A stretch of DNA of 21,166 nucleotides from JABMNX01 sp964625905 (lineage in GTDB: Bacteria > Patescibacteriota > Minisyncoccia > Phycocordibacterales > JABMNX01), in the NCBI GenBank assembly GCA_964625905.1, contig CAZVBS010000009.1, positions 1 through 21,166 on the forward strand, given 5' to 3'. Below are positions 21,089 through 21,166 of the stretch, one piece after another; position 1 is the first letter of the stretch, and the number at the start of each line of letters is the position of its first letter. The notes beneath the pieces are model-generated. The model was not told the origin of the DNA and did not search any database. It was given only the letters and a program-made list of their open reading frames with translations. A program made the position numbers and the translations under genes.

Positions 21089-21117
21089 ACAATAACCCAA
21101 TGAGTGGACAGTGTCAA
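21089..21117 (-). promoter_or_regulatory. Promoter of the 87-aa membrane protein gene
   Basis: On the minus strand TTGACA (21112-21117), 17 bases, TATTGT (21089-21094); UTR about 36 nt. The -35 box lies in one of two direct copies of GGTATTGA (minus strand, 21114-21121 and 21133-21140), which could be an activator or repressor site. Confidence 0.65.
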
Positions 21118-21166
21118 TACCCCGTAATGGTTCAATACCTATGCAACACCTTAAAGGTTAAAATCA

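Overview
The window looks like a piece of a low-GC, streamlined bacterial chromosome of the Candidate Phyla Radiation (Patescibacteria, most likely the Parcubacteria/Paceibacteria side). This rests on protein character: short RpoB (1057 aa) and RpoC (1223 aa), a DnaG whose zinc-finger ligands are largely gone, Lys-rich or Glu/Lys-rich tails on RpoD and ribosomal protein S16, a small SET-domain protein, and many tiny membrane or orphan proteins. No database search was possible, so the placement is inference. The standard genetic code fits every gene. I saw no tRNA, rRNA, CRISPR array, transposase or phage gene.

Layout, left half. Positions 1-49 are the last codons of a cold-shock protein, followed by a 60-bp perfect palindrome acting as terminator. 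Next come an orphan 107-aa gene, a convergent SET-domain gene, a two-gene membrane unit (78 aa plus a bacterial PH-domain protein), hisS, and a DEDDy-type 3'-5' exonuclease gene. From 3987 to 4534 there is no convincing protein gene. That stretch holds a terminator and then a clear transcription unit without an ORF: consensus promoter, about 330 structured nucleotides and an intrinsic terminator. This is the best candidate for an undescribed RNA. Divergent uppP (cell wall lipid carrier recycling) and a DsbA/BdbD-like oxidoreductase follow, then three inverted repeats, a PD-(D/E)XK nuclease gene, and a GNAT acetyltransferase. The acetyltransferase leader looks like a transcription attenuator: a leaderless 42-codon ORF, a terminator with competing pairings, and a boxA-like site.

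Layout, right half. Nearly everything is on the minus strand and belongs to the core information machinery: rpoB-rpoC-dnaG-rpoD in one co-directional run, preceded by rpsP, a KH-domain gene (khpA) and trmD. The latter is the classic rpsP-khpA-rimM-trmD order with rimM absent. A small four-cysteine protein lies between trmD and rpoB, and a two-helix membrane protein lies upstream of rpsP.

Two themes cross the window. First, many genes (rpsP, rpoB, hisS, uppP, the nuclease, the 42-codon ORF, probably rpoD) have the -10 box only 6-10 nt upstream of ATG and no Shine-Dalgarno, implying leaderless or near-leaderless mRNAs. Three others have a good Shine-Dalgarno. Second, short palindromic repeats occur both between genes and, in frame, inside the low-complexity tails of KhpA, S16 and RpoD, suggesting that small mobile palindromes have been absorbed into proteins.
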